A stretch of DNA of 64,000 nt, taken from the NCBI GenBank assembly GCA_019614645.1, contig JABWDB010000031.1, forward strand, positions 3,100,001-3,164,000. Direction: 5' to 3'. Positions 62,547 to 64,000 of this stretch are shown in pieces (positions within the stretch are counted from its first letter, which is position 1; each line of letters opens with the position of its first letter). A program made the position numbers and the translations under genes. This DNA comes from Stratiolaelaps scimitus. Taxonomy: Eukaryota; Arthropoda; Arachnida; Mesostigmata; Laelapidae. The notes beneath the pieces are model-generated. The model had not been told where the DNA came from. It saw only the letters and a list, made by a program, of their open reading frames with translations, and searched no databases.

Positions 62547-64000
62547 TCTGTTGACTTTATACAACAGTGCTAAAAAGGCATTTGCTACACGAATTGATAA
62601 TTCATTTTCTACTTGCCCCCTCTAATTCACAATTCATTAGAAATACAATAAGATACATATAACTCAAATGTCGTTTCGAGTTCGTGGCGGAGCCAAGCGT
62701 GGGAACCACTCAACCAACTCAATTACCAACAGCAATTAGAATAGAAGATTTGTTCGAAAAAAATAATTTGCTAATCATACTGACATAGCTCTTTCGGCGT
62801 GACGTCGCTGTTTGCTTAAATTCTGTTTTGTGTCACGTGCATTACGCTTTGTACGTAATATATACAGGTATTACTTTTCTGAATAATGACAGAATGAATT
62901 GCGAACTCTAGTCAAAATTTTGAGGGATTAGTCACTTTTGTCGTCATTGCATTATTTTCTATCTTCATAATTATAAAACCTGCTTCGTAAAAACAAATAT
63001 CATTTACACTACTCATTTGCAACACAAACAGCTGGGGCCAGCGAGCGAGCGAGAGAGAGAGAGACGAAAGCGTGTCCACATGTGGACCCACCGTTAAAAG
63101 GGATCATATCTCCCATCCGAGATACTACGAACGCTACCACATGAAAACAACAATGAGGACAGGTAGCGGGACGTCTCACAGGACTTGTCAGGCAGCTTGT
63201 CTCACCCAAACGACCCAGGGTGTCAACGATAATTTTTCTCAATAATTAATAGAAGGCAACGAAAGGGAACACCCAAACTATGGTGACAGGTGAAGAACAA
63301 ATGATAACGGTTGAAATGAATTATTATATCAATCAGTCAATCCGTCCATCCATTGATATGTCGATCAATTGCTCAACAATTTTACATCGATCCATCTATT
63401 CGGATGTCCGTCGATAGAGTTTAAACGCTACGAACTGTAATCATTTCATGTACCTTATTATCGACCCCCTCTTGTAGAGACAAAGGCATAAGTGAATGTA
63501 TACAAATTCATAATAACGGGCCTACCGGGATCAAAGTGCAGAAGACAAAAGGAGTCCAATGCAACCATGAGTCATCCGTATTTTACTGCTCATTATCTGT
63601 CCCTGAAGCGACTCGAACAGTTGTTAAAAAAATGATGAGCAGATGGGAAAAACGGCGCTTGGTTTGAATTGAACGTTTGTGAACATGAATATTTCAGCTG
63701 CCCCTACTGCTGCTGCTCCTGAGTTGTATACTGCTACGCTATGACGGAATCGTCTTCGAGGAAGATGAAATCTATTTACAAGATGACAAGAACGAAAAGG
63801 TCATAAAATAAAAACGCTGCGTATGTGTTGAATGATTGAGCGTGATTTTCAAAGTAGGCAAGCAACTGGTTAAATATGAATCAAGTTTACACAGATGACA
63901 CGCATACTGTATATGAGTCACAGCGTGAACACGAGCCATGAGTGACACCACTGCAAAACAGGACTTGAACTATGTGATATGAATAAATGTAGTTACGCAG

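Larger units (their letters stand above)
50221..64000. other. 5' flank beyond candidate exon A; no gene recognised
   Basis: I found no homologous domain or multi-exon chain on either strand. Notable contents are (TA)n runs (51474-51491, 54945-54974, 57431-57451), a hairpin at 52662-52687, a coding-like minus-strand patch near 55.98-56.28 kb, an (AAT)n run at 60474-60527, a repeat pair at 58.2 and 62.2 kb, and a SINE at 62.3 kb. Open frames of 120-133 codons at 60083-60445 (+) and 59427-59828 (-) lack recognisable domains; the second is made of CA/GA simple sequence. Confidence 0.5.

Overview
This is a eukaryotic nuclear window: the one clear gene is split by GT-AG introns into many small exons. 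It is AT-rich, carries many (TA)n microsatellites and contains tRNA-derived SINE-like sequence. Compact exons, moderate introns and this repeat style fit an arthropod. A mite (Acari, possibly a Varroa-like mesostigmatan) is my best guess, but that is inference from style and not a proven identification.

The dominant feature is a minus-strand class-1 P4-ATPase (phospholipid flippase) of the ATP8B type. I could resolve 26 consecutive exons from 22302 down to 6312. Every splice junction keeps the reading phase and together they encode about 1045 residues: M1 to M9, the actuator domain (DGET), the P-domain (DKTGTLT), the nucleotide-binding domain and the GDGAND hinge. The last membrane segment (M10), the cytosolic tail and the stop codon were not found; they should lie in 1-6311 or beyond the left edge.

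Upstream, exon D (29370-30109) joins the flippase core in frame through a strong GTGAGT donor. It encodes a long Arg/Ser/Asp/Gly-rich disordered segment. Three further open segments (42095-42608, 46822-47008, 49912-50220) chain to it in phase. If all are used, the gene spans about 44 kb, has 30 coding exons and carries an N-terminal extension of about 583 residues, far longer than usual for this family. The alternative is that translation starts at an ATG in exon D (30015) and the outer three exons are false or belong to another gene.

The rest of the window is intronic or flanking DNA without a gene I can recognise. It holds (TA)n arrays, GC-rich islands at about 23.55-23.97 kb and 32.87-34.56 kb, a purine-rich tract, a tRNA-Ser(GCT)-like SINE at 62.3 kb, tRNA-like fossils, a repeat shared between 58.2 and 62.2 kb, and several perfect inverted repeats. 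I found no CRISPR array, rRNA, intact tRNA or clearly autonomous transposon, and no convincing novel multi-gene system.
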